Part shown: positions 8,614-17,034 of the stretch, piece by piece
Layout of the letters: each line of letters opens with the position of its first letter
Position numbering within the stretch: the stretch's first letter is position 1
Assembly: GCA_947629115.1 (NCBI GenBank)
Contig: CANRCL010000002.1
Location: 1 to 32,255, forward strand
Origin: an uncultured Bacilli bacterium
GTDB lineage: Bacteria; Bacillota_I; Bacilli_A; RF39; UBA660
Length of the DNA: 32,255 nucleotides
Reading direction: 5' to 3'
The notes under the pieces: model-generated
What the model was told of the DNA's origin: nothing
Databases searched by the model: none
What the model saw: the letters and a program-made list of their open reading frames with translations, nothing else
Made by a program: the position numbers and the translations under genes

Positions 8614-9214
8614 TAAAGAAATAATGAACTATTTAGATGAATTAATTCCGAATCCTAAATGTGAGCTTGAATATAATAAGGATTATGAACTCTTGATGGC
8701 AACTGTTTTGTCTGCTCAATCAACTGATAAAAGAGTTAATATGGTAACAAAGGAGTTATTTAAATATAGTTTAGTTGAATTAAAAGATATGGATATTAAA
8801 AAGATAGAGACGATTATTAGACCTGTTGGTACTTATCAAAGAAAGGCTCAATATATTAAAGAAATTTCTAAAAGATTAATTGAAGACTATGATGGTATGC
8901 TACCTAATAATCGGGAATATTTAGAAAGTTTACCTGGTGTAGGTAGAAAGACTACTAATGTAGTTTTGGCAAATATTTATGATGTACCAGCAATTGCTGT
9001 TGATACGCATGTTAACCGAGTTGCTAAAAGATTAGGACTTGCTAAACCAAATGATGATGTTTTAGTAGTTGAAAAGAAATTAATGAAAATATTTCCCAAA
9101 GATAAATGGAGTCGTTTACATCATCAATTAGTCTTATTTGGTAGATATTATTGTAAAAGTAAACAGCCTTTATGTGCTGATTGTAAATTAAAAAATATAT
9201 GTAAAGTTAAATAA
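8603..9214 (+). CDS. nth: Endonuclease III
   Basis: A 203-aa base-excision repair glycosylase/AP lyase acting on oxidised pyrimidines. The ATG at 8603 is preferred because TTGGAGGA lies directly upstream and MINSKEIMNYLDEL is the usual N-terminus; an in-frame ATG at 8573 would add ten residues. The helix-hairpin-helix LPGVGRKTTNVV carries catalytic Lys116, and VDTHVNRV carries Asp134; the spacing of 18 equals that of the E. coli K120/D138 pair. The C-terminal iron-sulphur loop C-x6-C-x2-C-x5-C is intact. It overlaps the end of dnaD. Confidence 0.96.
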   Translation: MINSKEIMNYLDELIPNPKCELEYNKDYELLMATVLSAQSTDKRVNMVTKELFKYSLVELKDMDIKKIETIIRPVGTYQRKAQYIKEISKRLIEDYDGMLPNNREYLESLPGVGRKTTNVVLANIYDVPAIAVDTHVNRVAKRLGLAKPNDDVLVVEKKLMKIFPKDKWSRLHHQLVLFGRYYCKSKQPLCADCKLKNICKVK

Positions 9215-9239
9215 ATATTAGAATAGTAGTGTGGTGGCT

Positions 9240-10373
9240 ATGTTAGATAATAAATTAGGAGAAATAATAAGTAAATTAAGAAGAGAGAAAGGTTTAACTC
9301 AAAAAGATTTAGCAGATGAACTTCATATAAGTGATAAAGCCATATCTCGTTGGGAAACTGGTAAGAGTGCACCTAATCTTGAAACAATTTATGCTATTAG
9401 TAAATATTTTAAAATAAATTTTAATGATTTAGTTGAAGCAAGAGTAAATAACAATGCAGATGATAAATTAACTCAAGAAATAATTAGTGAATTTACAGAA
9501 ATGAATAGTAAAAATACTAAAAGAATCAAGAATATTTTACTTGGTACACTTCTAATAATTTTCATTTTAATCATTGTTATTATTTTTACAAATACGTTTA
9601 ATAGATTTAAGGTGTATAAAGTTGGATTTGAAAGTAATGAATTTTTACCTATTAATGGAGTTTACGTAGAAACAAATATTAAAGATACATTAGTTTTAGG
9701 CGATATAGGATTAAGATTTGTTGAAATAAAAAATACTGATACTGTATCTGTAGACTTATATTATTTAGAAGATGGTAAAGAAAATATAATTCATAATTTT
9801 TTAAATTTGGATAATATTCATTTAGATAGTTTTCAAAGTTATATTGAAATTGATAATTTAAGTGATTATTTTGATAAAATGTATTTAAGAGTAACAATAA
9901 TAGATAAAAATAATAAAGTTAAAAAATATGAAACTAAATTGAAATTTACTAAAGATTTTTCTAATAATACATTGTATATTAAAGATGAAGAAAATATGGA
10001 TAATTTTAATAAATTCGTTGTAATAAAAAAATCACCAGAAGAAATTCAAAATATATTATTAGAAAATGGTTTTTTACAAAATCCTAAAAATGTATTTTCA
10101 AAAGTTAAAGATAACCTATATGTTAGATACTTTTCAGACTTAAATAGAATAATTTTATTTAATAAAAGTAAAAATTTAAAAATGACCTATACTTATAATT
10201 TAGACAATAATATTTTAAAGATATTGATTGTTGATAACAATAATGTAGAATTAGAAAATTATTCTTATAATATTGAAAAAGATGTTATTGATGAGTGTGT
10301 TATTGGAAGTTGTAATAATTATGAGGAAGTATTAGACACTATGCAAAAAAATATTCTTTACTTATTTGAATAA
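9240..10373 (+). CDS. XRE-family regulator with one membrane segment and an external domain
   Basis: A 377-aa protein. Residues about 3-60 are a Cro/CI-type helix-turn-helix (LGEIISKLRREKGLTQKDLA, then HISDKAISRWETGKSAP). After a linker, IKNILLGTLLIIFILIIVIIF (near 100-122) is a single transmembrane segment, and about 250 residues follow, predicted outside the membrane and rich in Asn, Lys and Asp. The topology suggests a membrane-bound transcription factor sensing an external signal (inference). I recognise no domain in the outer part. The start is unclear: GTG at 9231 or 9234 would also be in frame; ATG 9240 fits the family N-terminus. It is followed by a hairpin and a secreted protein, a possible target. 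Confidence 0.75.
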   Translation: MLDNKLGEIISKLRREKGLTQKDLADELHISDKAISRWETGKSAPNLETIYAISKYFKINFNDLVEARVNNNADDKLTQEIISEFTEMNSKNTKRIKNILLGTLLIIFILIIVIIFTNTFNRFKVYKVGFESNEFLPINGVYVETNIKDTLVLGDIGLRFVEIKNTDTVSVDLYYLEDGKENIIHNFLNLDNIHLDSFQSYIEIDNLSDYFDKMYLRVTIIDKNNKVKKYETKLKFTKDFSNNTLYIKDEENMDNFNKFVVIKKSPEEIQNILLENGFLQNPKNVFSKVKDNLYVRYFSDLNRIILFNKSKNLKMTYTYNLDNNILKILIVDNNNVELENYSYNIEKDVIDECVIGSCNNYEEVLDTMQKNILYLFE

Positions 10374-10381
10374 TATTCTCA

Positions 10382-10402
10382 AATTCTCATTTCCTGAGAA
10401 TT
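10382..10402. repeat. 8-bp inverted repeat, possible operator or weak terminator
   Basis: AATTCTCA and TGAGAATT flank a 5-base loop right after the XRE gene stop. There is no T run, so it is more likely a regulator binding site or mRNA-stabilising hairpin than an intrinsic terminator. Confidence 0.45.
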
Positions 10403-10432
10403 ACAATTCTCGCTAAAATAGGTTGCGAAAAT

Positions 10433-10456
10433 TCGACAAAATATTTAGACTGGAAT
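10433..10456 (+). repeat. Left copy of imperfect direct repeat CGACAAAATA...GACTGGAA
   Basis: TCGACAAAATA followed by TTTA and GACTGGAA, just ahead of the ribosome binding site of the secreted-protein gene. A related copy with a longer middle lies at 11433-11462 beyond that gene. It may be a leader or promoter element (TCGACA with a TAGACT-like -10 is too closely spaced) or a cassette boundary. Confidence 0.45.
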
Positions 10457-10475
10457 GTGGAAAGGAGAAAAAGCA

Positions 10476-11330
10476 TTGAAAAATGTGAAATTTATATTTT
10501 GGGTGTTGATTAGTGTGATAGTTTTATTTCCATTATATACATCTGCAGAATCAATCACTAATATTAATGGAATTGAAATAAGCGAAGAAGAATATAATAA
10601 TTTTTTAAAAGTTTATACACACGAATATATTATGACAATGAATGAAGAAAAATATGAGCGATTAAAAAGTTTGAATTTCAGTGATGATAATATAATTACT
10701 GATAAAAAGTATTTTACAAGTGCATATAATCAACATTTAGATTTAACTACTGAAAGAGAAATTACGGAAGAAGAATTTGAAAGTTTTGGCTTAATTCAAC
10801 CAATAATAGATAGCGGTGGAGATTATATTGAAACATCTGCCAAAAGTTTAACATTATCTGTTATTGGTGATGATGATACTTATAGTGTTGTAACATTATT
10901 TTCAACTTGGAAAGGCCAACCTTCAACACGTTCTTTTGATGTAATTGGCGTTCGTGGATTTGGCTTTACTTTTCGAAATGGCTCGCAAACGGGTGAACAA
11001 ATATACACAGAAAACGGAGAATATAAGGTTATAGATTACCACTGGAATGGAACAAACATTAAACGTTTTGATAACGGATTTGGAATATCTATGAATGTCG
11101 TAAACTCTAAGAATCTTGGTTCATTACAATTTGTTGCAAATTGTGATATTAAACCAACTATGGATCGTCCAACTTTATTTGGCTCTTATCAACATGCGGT
11201 TAAAACAACAACTTTGGAAGAATCACAAAATTATACATTAGGCCTAACTGGCTTAGGCGATGTCTTTGTCTATCCATATAGTATTTCTCAAAAATACGAT
11301 GGAATGACTGGAACAAGAATCCAATATTAG
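10476..11330 (+). CDS. Secreted protein of unknown function, likely acquired
   Basis: A 284-aa protein starting at TTG 10476, with AAAGGAG 8 bases upstream; an in-frame ATG at 10455 overlaps that site and is rejected. Residues 2-26 form a classical signal peptide (KNVKFIFWVLISVIVLFPLY, then TSAES). The mature N-terminus has INGIEISEEEYNNFLKVYTHEYI and repeated acidic EEEY/EEEF phrases; the C-terminal half is predicted beta-rich and ends TGLGDVFVYPYSISQKYDG. No Cys pair dominates and no catalytic motif is recognised. Codon use differs from neighbours: CGT/CGA for Arg, GGC for Gly, and a hand-counted 60-base stretch (10921-10980) is 38% GC. This suggests recent transfer. The family is unknown to me; a secreted bacteriocin-like or adhesin role would be guesswork. 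Confidence 0.7.
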   Translation: MKNVKFIFWVLISVIVLFPLYTSAESITNINGIEISEEEYNNFLKVYTHEYIMTMNEEKYERLKSLNFSDDNIITDKKYFTSAYNQHLDLTTEREITEEEFESFGLIQPIIDSGGDYIETSAKSLTLSVIGDDDTYSVVTLFSTWKGQPSTRSFDVIGVRGFGFTFRNGSQTGEQIYTENGEYKVIDYHWNGTNIKRFDNGFGISMNVVNSKNLGSLQFVANCDIKPTMDRPTLFGSYQHAVKTTTLEESQNYTLGLTGLGDVFVYPYSISQKYDGMTGTRIQY

Positions 11331-11385
11331 TTAAATCGACAAAAGTAAATCATCATGTTGTTTCAAGGTTATTTTAACTTTTCCT

Positions 11386-11414
11386 AGGCTACTTTTAAGT
11401 TCTTGGGGTAGCCT
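11386..11414 (+). repeat. Hairpin in the intergenic region
   Basis: AGGCTAC (11386-11392) pairs with GTAGCCT (11408-11414) across a 15-base loop. No T run follows. It lies between the secreted-protein gene and the next direct-repeat copy. Confidence 0.4.
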
Positions 11415-11432
11415 TAGTATGAGAAACAAGAA

Positions 11433-11462
11433 CCGACAAAATAATATTTTATAGGACTGGAA
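11433..11462 (+). repeat. Right copy of imperfect direct repeat CGACAAAATA...GGACTGGAA
   Basis: CCGACAAAATA, then ATATTTTATA, then GGACTGGAA. It shares both ends with the 10433-10456 copy but has about six extra AT bases in the middle. It runs straight into an intrinsic terminator. Confidence 0.45.
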
Positions 11463-11494
11463 CTTGAATGTATTCATTTGAGTTCTCTTTTTTT
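11460..11494 (+). terminator. Intrinsic terminator upstream of spoIVA
   Basis: GAACTTGAATG (11460-11470) pairs with CATTTGAGTTC (11475-11485) using two G-U pairs, around a TATT loop, followed by a T run to 11494. It ends transcription from the secreted-protein gene. Confidence 0.85.
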
Positions 11495-11495
11495 G

Positions 11496-11524
11496 GTATA
11501 AAGTTTTGATTGTTTACATAGCAT
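11496..11524 (+). promoter_or_regulatory. Candidate sigma-E promoter of spoIVA
   Basis: GTATAAA (11496-11502), 14 bases, then CATAGCAT (11517-11524). Spacing and -10 fit the Bacillus sigma-E consensus (CATAcamT), the regulator expected for spoIVA. It sits immediately after the terminator and 23 bases before the start codon. Confidence 0.45.
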
Positions 11525-11547
11525 TAAGTAGAAAAAGGAGAGAAGTT

Positions 11548-13026
11548 ATGGAAAAAGAAAGTATTATATCTTCGATAGCTAAAAGAGGTAATGGGGAAAT
11601 ATATTTAGGTGTAGTTGGGGCAGTTCGGACAGGTAAATCAACATTTATTAAAAGATTTATTGAAAATTTAGTTGTACCTAATATAACTGATGATTTTGAT
11701 AAAAAGAAATGTTTAGATGAAATTCCTCAAAGTGCTGAAGGAAAAACTATTATGACTACAGAGCCTAAATTTGTTCCCTCTAATGGTGCTAATATAAAAG
11801 TTGATAATTTTGAAACAACAATTAAATTAGTCGATTGTGTAGGTTATGTTATACCTGAGGCTAATGGATATGAAGATGAAGATGGTAATCCAAGAATGGT
11901 AAAAACCCCTTGGTTTCCTGATGCAGTCCCATTTGTTGAGGCAGCAGAAGTAGGAACACAAAAAGTTATTAAAGACCATTCTACAATTGGAATAGTTGTT
12001 ACAACTGATGGCTCTTTTGGAGAAATAAAAAGAGAAAATTATGTGGAAGCCGAAGAAAAAATTGTTGGAGAATTAAAAGAAATTGGTAAACCTTTTATTG
12101 TTATTTTAAATTCAGTTCATCCAACTAATACAGAAACAGTTGAGTTATCAAGAAATTTAAGTGATACCTATGATGTACCAGTTATGCCAATTAATGTTGA
12201 AGCGATGAATGAAAAAGAAATTATGAATATTTTAAAGGAAGCATTGTACGAATTTCCTGTATTAGACATTTTAGTTAATATGCCAGAATGGGTTCATGTT
12301 TTACCTAATACTAATGAAATAAAAATGCATTATTTAAAAAAAATTAAAGAAAGTGTAATTAGTGTTAATAAAGTAAAAGATGTTGATTATATAATTAGTC
12401 ATTTTGAAGATAGTCCATACATATCTAAATCTTATATTAGTGAACTTGATGCTGCTAGTGGAACAATTACGATTAATTTGGAAAGTCCAAATGAATTATA
12501 TGATGAAACTTTAAAATCTTTTATGGGCGAATATTCAACTACTAAAGCAGGACTTTTAAAAATATTTGCTACTTATAAAGAAAGTAAAGAAGAAACCGAA
12601 CTTATTAGAAGTGCTTTAAAACAAGCCAAATCAACCGGTTATGGTATAGTTTATCCAACCCTTAAAGATATGAAATTAGAAACTCCTGAAATTATTAAAC
12701 AAGGTAATCGTTATGGAGTTAAACTAAAAGCCCTAGCATCTTCTATCCATTTAATGAAAGTTGATGTAGAATCTACTTTTGAACCAATCATAGGTAGTGA
12801 AATGCAAAGTAAAGAATTAATAAATTATTTAATGAAAGATTATGAAACTGACCCAGGTAGCATTTGGAAAAGTGAAATCTTTGGTCGTAGTTTAGAAGTA
12901 ATAGTTCAAGAAGGCATTCAAGCCAAACTTAATATGATGCCAGATAATACTCGTTTTAAACTATCTAATACGGTAACTAAAATCGTTAATAAAGGTTCAA
13001 ATAATTTAATTGCTATCGTTTTATAA
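11548..13026 (+). CDS. spoIVA: Stage IV sporulation protein A, coat-basement ATPase
   Basis: A 492-aa protein, the same length as Bacillus SpoIVA, which polymerises with ATP hydrolysis on the forespore surface to form the base of the spore coat. ATG 11548 is chosen because AAAAGGAG precedes it and MEKESIISSIAKRGNGEIYLG matches the family N-terminus; a start at 11506 would add 14 foreign residues. The Walker A is GAVRTGKS (residues 24-31), followed by the TTEPKFVP segment and a Walker-B-like LVDCVGYVIP. The middle and C-terminal domains end NNLIAIVL, close to the family C-terminus. It is followed by HU, an order also found in Bacillus (spoIVA-hbs). It implies a functional engulfment-stage sporulation programme. 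Confidence 0.97.
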   Translation: MEKESIISSIAKRGNGEIYLGVVGAVRTGKSTFIKRFIENLVVPNITDDFDKKKCLDEIPQSAEGKTIMTTEPKFVPSNGANIKVDNFETTIKLVDCVGYVIPEANGYEDEDGNPRMVKTPWFPDAVPFVEAAEVGTQKVIKDHSTIGIVVTTDGSFGEIKRENYVEAEEKIVGELKEIGKPFIVILNSVHPTNTETVELSRNLSDTYDVPVMPINVEAMNEKEIMNILKEALYEFPVLDILVNMPEWVHVLPNTNEIKMHYLKKIKESVISVNKVKDVDYIISHFEDSPYISKSYISELDAASGTITINLESPNELYDETLKSFMGEYSTTKAGLLKIFATYKESKEETELIRSALKQAKSTGYGIVYPTLKDMKLETPEIIKQGNRYGVKLKALASSIHLMKVDVESTFEPIIGSEMQSKELINYLMKDYETDPGSIWKSEIFGRSLEVIVQEGIQAKLNMMPDNTRFKLSNTVTKIVNKGSNNLIAIVL

Positions 13027-13047
13027 GAGAAGAAATTCTCTTTTTTT
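13025..13047 (+). terminator. spoIVA terminator with GAAA tetraloop
   Basis: AAGAGAA (13025-13031) and TTCTCTT (13036-13042) close a GAAA loop, followed by T to 13047. The hairpin begins inside the stop codon. Confidence 0.8.
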
Positions 13048-13229
13048 AAACAAAAAAACGTAAACTAAAAGTCAAATATTGTTTATTTTTGAGAAAATTT
13101 TGCTATTTTTTAATTAAAAATAACGTTTTTTGTTGATTTTACCTCGTATTTTTGCTAATCTTAATATGTGAGGACAATAGGTCCTAACGAAGATAATGTT
13201 TTTATTTAAATTGAGGAGGTAAGAAAAAC

Positions 13230-13502
13230 ATGTCAAGACAAGAAATCGTAGATATGGTTGCTGAAAAAGCAGAATTATCTAAAGCTGCTGCTGGAAGAGC
13301 ATTAGATGCAGTATTAGAAGGTATTACTACTGGACTTAAAAAGGAAGGAAAAGTTACTTTTGTTGGATTTGGTACTTTTAGTGCTAAAAAAAGAGCTGCT
13401 AGAGAAGGTATTAACCCTCTAACTAAAGAACCTTTAAAAATTCCTGCAAAAACTGTTGCTTCATTTAAAGCTGGAAGTAAATTAAAAGACGCTTTAAACT
13501 AA
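13230..13502 (+). CDS. hup: HU-family nucleoid DNA-binding protein
   Basis: A 90-aa histone-like protein. It has the helical dimerisation half (SRQEIVDMVAEKAELSKAAA), then KVTFVGFGTFSAKKRAAREGINPLT, ending in the beta-arm with the conserved Pro (KIPAKTVASFKAGSKLKDALN). HU dimers bend and compact DNA and assist replication and repair. A very strong ribosome binding site, GAGGAGG, fits high expression. It has its own 200-base upstream region containing AGGAC...GTCCT near 13170-13185 but no promoter I can assign with confidence. Adjacent spoIVA mirrors Bacillus. Confidence 0.97.
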   Translation: MSRQEIVDMVAEKAELSKAAAGRALDAVLEGITTGLKKEGKVTFVGFGTFSAKKRAAREGINPLTKEPLKIPAKTVASFKAGSKLKDALN

Positions 13503-13526
13503 TAAGTAAAAGTTTAGTAAGCAAAT

Positions 13527-13552
13527 AAAGTTAGCAAATTGCTAACTTTTTT
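13527..13552 (+). terminator. hup terminator
   Basis: AAAGTTAGC (13527-13535) and GCTAACTTT (13541-13549) flank a 5-base loop, with six T at 13547-13552. Confidence 0.88.
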
Positions 13553-13688
13553 AGTGTTTTCTTTTTCTAAAGTTTTAAATTTAATTTGACACAATTTCAC
13601 AAAAACTTCATAAAAAATATTGATTTTTAATAATTAATAACTTAAACTAAAGATAGTATATTAATAGTATTCGAAAGAGGTAAATCGT

Positions 13689-16600
13689 ATGAAAAAGCAT
13701 TTAAAATACATATCTTTAATCTTGGTAGCATTAATGGTTAGTTTAATTGTCAAAAATGTTGTAGGAGCCGATGATGTACCTGCTAATACTGCTTTTGATG
13801 ATTATAATTTTTATAAAATAGTAGTAGATGCTTATAATAAAGAAAATGAACCTGATGTTGAATATAATCATTCTTTAACTGATGATGAATTAAAAAAAAT
13901 TAAAAGTTTAAGTTATGATACGCTTTTACCTCCTTTTGGTGAACCAATTAAATCAGTTAAAGGAATTGAAAAATTAACAAATTTAGAATATTTAAATTTA
14001 ATTGGTAATGATATTTCAACAATAAATCTCTCTAATAATACTAAATTAAATAAATTATTTTTAAAATCTAATAACCTATCATCAATAGATATAAGTCATA
14101 ATTTAGAATTAGAAGCATTTTCCTTTTCAAGCAGAAATAAAATAGACAAAATAAATTTAGAAAAAAATACAAAATTAGAAATGATATCTATTTCGGAAAG
14201 TTTAACTTCTCTTGATTTAAGTCATCAACCTGAATTAACAAATTTATATTTGTCTGGGGCAAATCTTTCTTCTATAGACTTAAGTTCTAATTTAAAATTA
14301 ACTGAGTTGATTTTATCAAATTGTAATTTTCCTTATTTTAACATAAGTAATAATACGCTGCTAAAAACATTACATGTAGACAATTGCAATCTTTCTTCTA
14401 TTGATTTAAGTTCTAATCCATTATTAACTGATTTAAGTGTAGCGTCAAATAATTTGAATGAACTTGATTTAAGCGCTCAAAATAAATTAGAATATTTAGA
14501 TGTTTCAAATAATAACTTGGCCGAATTAGATTTTAGTAAGGTAAAAAGATTAATAAGTTTAAACATTAGAAATAATAGCATGTTATCGTTAAAAGGTAAA
14601 TTACATAATATTGTTATGTATGAATTGGCAGACTATTCTAGAGCATATGAAAGATATAACTCAGAGTGGCCGTTATACTTTATAAGAGAAACTAGTAATT
14701 TTACTAATCAAGATATAGTTTTAAAAGCCAAAAAGTCTGGAGATAAATATATTGTTGATTTAAAAGAATATTATCCAAATTTAGATACATCTAAAATAGA
14801 ACTTTCTGATTTAAAAAATGGAATAATAAGTATTAAAGCAAATCCTTCTAATTCTATTGATTTTTATTATAGAATACCATTAAATATACTATATTCATTT
14901 AAAAAAGATAATGAACTTGAAGGAAATATAGAAATACCTGGTAATATTAATATTGATGGGCATATGACAATAAATATACCTCCAGAAATAAATACGTTTT
15001 ATATTGGTGGTTCAAATAATCCAGAATATTCTAAAACTCAGACATCTAGTATAAATTTATCTTGGAATGCTGATAATATTACTCATTATTGTATAAGTAC
15101 AACTAATGATAGTTCGGCTTGTAATTGGGTGGAGGTCAGTGGAAAAAGTGTTAATGCAAATTATACTTTACCTGCTGGTGATGGTACTAAAACTATATAT
15201 GCTTTTATTAAGAATATCGGAAATATAATTTCTGATGCAAAAAGCGATACAATAAAATTAGATGCAACTCTTCCAGTAGTAAATAATTTCTATATTGGTG
15301 GAGAAAATAATCCTGAATATACTAATACACTAACTACTAGTATTTACTTAAAATATACAGAAGCCAATGCTGCAAAATATTGTATTAATACTGAAAATAA
15401 AAGTTCAACATGTAGTTGGAAAAATATATCTAATAGTCCAATAAAAGAAAATTATACTTTAACCAAAGGTGATGGAACTAGAACTTTATATGCTTTTGTT
15501 CAAGATAAAGCCGGAAATATATCAGCAGTAAAAAATGATGTTATAAAATTAGATACAACTAAACCTACAATAACTAATTTTTATCTAGGTGGTTCTAATA
15601 ACCCTGAATATGCCTCTAGTATTAATTCCAAAATTTATCTTAATTGGAAAGATAATGATGTTAGTGAATATTGTATAACTACTACTAATAGTAGTAATAA
15701 TTGTGAATGGAAAAGTGTAACAGGTAATTCTATTGAAACTAATTATACTTTGACTAGTATTTTAGGAAATCAAATAAGATATGCTTATTTAAAAGATAAA
15801 GCCGGTAATATTTCTAATGTTAAGCAAGATAATATTATATTACAAACTGAAAAACCTTTGATAAAAGAATTTTATTTAGGAGGCAAAAGTAATCCAGAAT
15901 ATTCTACAAGTACCAAAACAAGTATTTATTTATCTTGGGATAATAATGATGTTGCAAGTTATTGTATAAGTAGTACTAATGATAGTAAAAATTGTGTTTG
16001 GAAAAATACAACTGATAAATTTATTGAATCTGAAGAAATTTTAGATGGTGTTTTAGGAACTCAAACTAGATATGCTTTCTTAAAAAATAAAGCCGGATTA
16101 ATATCTGAGAGTCGAAAAGATACTATAATTTTACAAACTGAAAAACCATTAATTAAAGAATTTTTCTTTGGTACTAATAAAGGTACTAAATATACTAATA
16201 AAAATGAGGTTAATGTTAGTCTAGTTTGGAGTGAAAATGATATTAGTGAATATTGTTTGACTACTAAAAATGATAGTGCATCTTGTAAATGGATAGAGAC
16301 AGATACTAATAAAATTGAAACTACATATACATTAAATAATAAAGATGGAGTATATGATTTATATTCATTTATAAAAAATAAGGCTGGTTTAATTTCTGAA
16401 GTTGCTAAAAGCACTATAATATATGATACAGTAAAACCTACTATAAAAGAATTTTATATTGGAGGTTTAACTAATCCTGATGTTATAGATAGTTATAAAA
16501 CAAATATTTATTTAAGTTTTGAAGATAATGATGTTTCTAAGTATTGCTTAAATACTACTAATAATGTTGATAGTTGTAAATGGCAAAATATTAATGGAAA

Positions 16601-17006
16601 GCAAATGATAATAGATTATACATTAGATAGTGGTGAAGGGGAAAAGACATTATATGCTTTTATTCAAGATGAAATAGGATATATATCTGAAGTAAAATCT
16701 GATAAAGTAAAAGTAGTAATTCCTAAAGAAGAAAATGTTGGTTCAAATAATGATTCAACTAATAATCAATCATCTAATCAAAGTGGAACAAATAATAATA
16801 GTAGTAGCAGTAATAATAGTACTACCACTAATACTAATAGCAATAGTAATAACAACAATAATAATCATGAAGATGAAAAACTACCAGATAGTGAAAATCC
16901 CCAAACAGGAGGAATTTTAGTTGGTATTATTACTCTAATTGGTTTATTGGCAATAATTTTTTATAAATATTATTTAGGCAAAAAGATAAAAATAGAAAAA
17001 ATCTGA
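13689..17006 (+). CDS. Wall-anchored leucine-rich-repeat protein with six beta modules
   Basis: A 1105-aa surface protein. Residues 1-26 are a signal peptide (MKKHLKYISLILVALMVSLI). About residues 95-300 are leucine-rich repeats of roughly 21-23 residues, e.g. LEYLNLIGNDISTINLSNN and LTDLSVASNNLNELDLS. Residues about 434-1008 hold six tandem modules of about 96 residues starting IKEFYLGGxxNPEY, each with a YC...C-x-W pair and ending LYAFIKDKAGNIS-like, probably Ig-like. An Asn/Ser/Thr-rich stalk follows, then NPQTG, a hydrophobic segment and a short Lys-rich tail: a sortase-type signal with NPQTG rather than LPxTG. The likely role is adhesion or interaction at the wall (inference). GAAAGAGG precedes the ATG. 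Monocistronic, bounded by terminators. Confidence 0.88.
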   Translation: MKKHLKYISLILVALMVSLIVKNVVGADDVPANTAFDDYNFYKIVVDAYNKENEPDVEYNHSLTDDELKKIKSLSYDTLLPPFGEPIKSVKGIEKLTNLEYLNLIGNDISTINLSNNTKLNKLFLKSNNLSSIDISHNLELEAFSFSSRNKIDKINLEKNTKLEMISISESLTSLDLSHQPELTNLYLSGANLSSIDLSSNLKLTELILSNCNFPYFNISNNTLLKTLHVDNCNLSSIDLSSNPLLTDLSVASNNLNELDLSAQNKLEYLDVSNNNLAELDFSKVKRLISLNIRNNSMLSLKGKLHNIVMYELADYSRAYERYNSEWPLYFIRETSNFTNQDIVLKAKKSGDKYIVDLKEYYPNLDTSKIELSDLKNGIISIKANPSNSIDFYYRIPLNILYSFKKDNELEGNIEIPGNINIDGHMTINIPPEINTFYIGGSNNPEYSKTQTSSINLSWNADNITHYCISTTNDSSACNWVEVSGKSVNANYTLPAGDGTKTIYAFIKNIGNIISDAKSDTIKLDATLPVVNNFYIGGENNPEYTNTLTTSIYLKYTEANAAKYCINTENKSSTCSWKNISNSPIKENYTLTKGDGTRTLYAFVQDKAGNISAVKNDVIKLDTTKPTITNFYLGGSNNPEYASSINSKIYLNWKDNDVSEYCITTTNSSNNCEWKSVTGNSIETNYTLTSILGNQIRYAYLKDKAGNISNVKQDNIILQTEKPLIKEFYLGGKSNPEYSTSTKTSIYLSWDNNDVASYCISSTNDSKNCVWKNTTDKFIESEEILDGVLGTQTRYAFLKNKAGLISESRKDTIILQTEKPLIKEFFFGTNKGTKYTNKNEVNVSLVWSENDISEYCLTTKNDSASCKWIETDTNKIETTYTLNNKDGVYDLYSFIKNKAGLISEVAKSTIIYDTVKPTIKEFYIGGLTNPDVIDSYKTNIYLSFEDNDVSKYCLNTTNNVDSCKWQNINGKQMIIDYTLDSGEGEKTLYAFIQDEIGYISEVKSDKVKVVIPKEENVGSNNDSTNNQSSNQSGTNNNSSSSNNSTTTNTNSNSNNNNNNHEDEKLPDSENPQTGGILVGIITLIGLLAIIFYKYYLGKKIKIEKI
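14988..16710 (+). repeat. Six in-frame tandem modules of about 290 bases
   Basis: Module starts fall near residues 434, 531, 627, 723, 820 and 917 of the surface protein, a period of 96-97 codons. Copies 1-4 and 6 keep the GG..NP phrase; copy 5 reads FFFGTNKGTKYTN and is the most divergent. The copies differ at the DNA level, so the expansion is not very recent, but the LQTEKP linker phrase before copies 4 and 5 is nearly identical. Confidence 0.8.
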
Positions 17007-17027
17007 TAACAAAATATCAGATTTTTT
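16996..17027. terminator. Bidirectional terminator
   Basis: AAAAAATCTGATA (16996-17008) pairs with TATCAGATTTTTT (17015-17027) around a 6-base loop, serving the surface-protein gene and the convergent RhuM-Fic gene. Confidence 0.88.
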
Positions 17028-17034
17028 AGTGTTG

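Noticed and set aside
13170..13186. AGGAC...GTCCT short hairpin upstream of HU as a riboswitch
   Set aside because: Five base pairs only, no conserved riboswitch core recognised.
16735..16920. Alternative frame over the Asn/Ser-rich stalk of the wall-anchored protein
   Set aside because: It arises from low-complexity AAT/AGT repeats in another frame and has no ribosome binding site.
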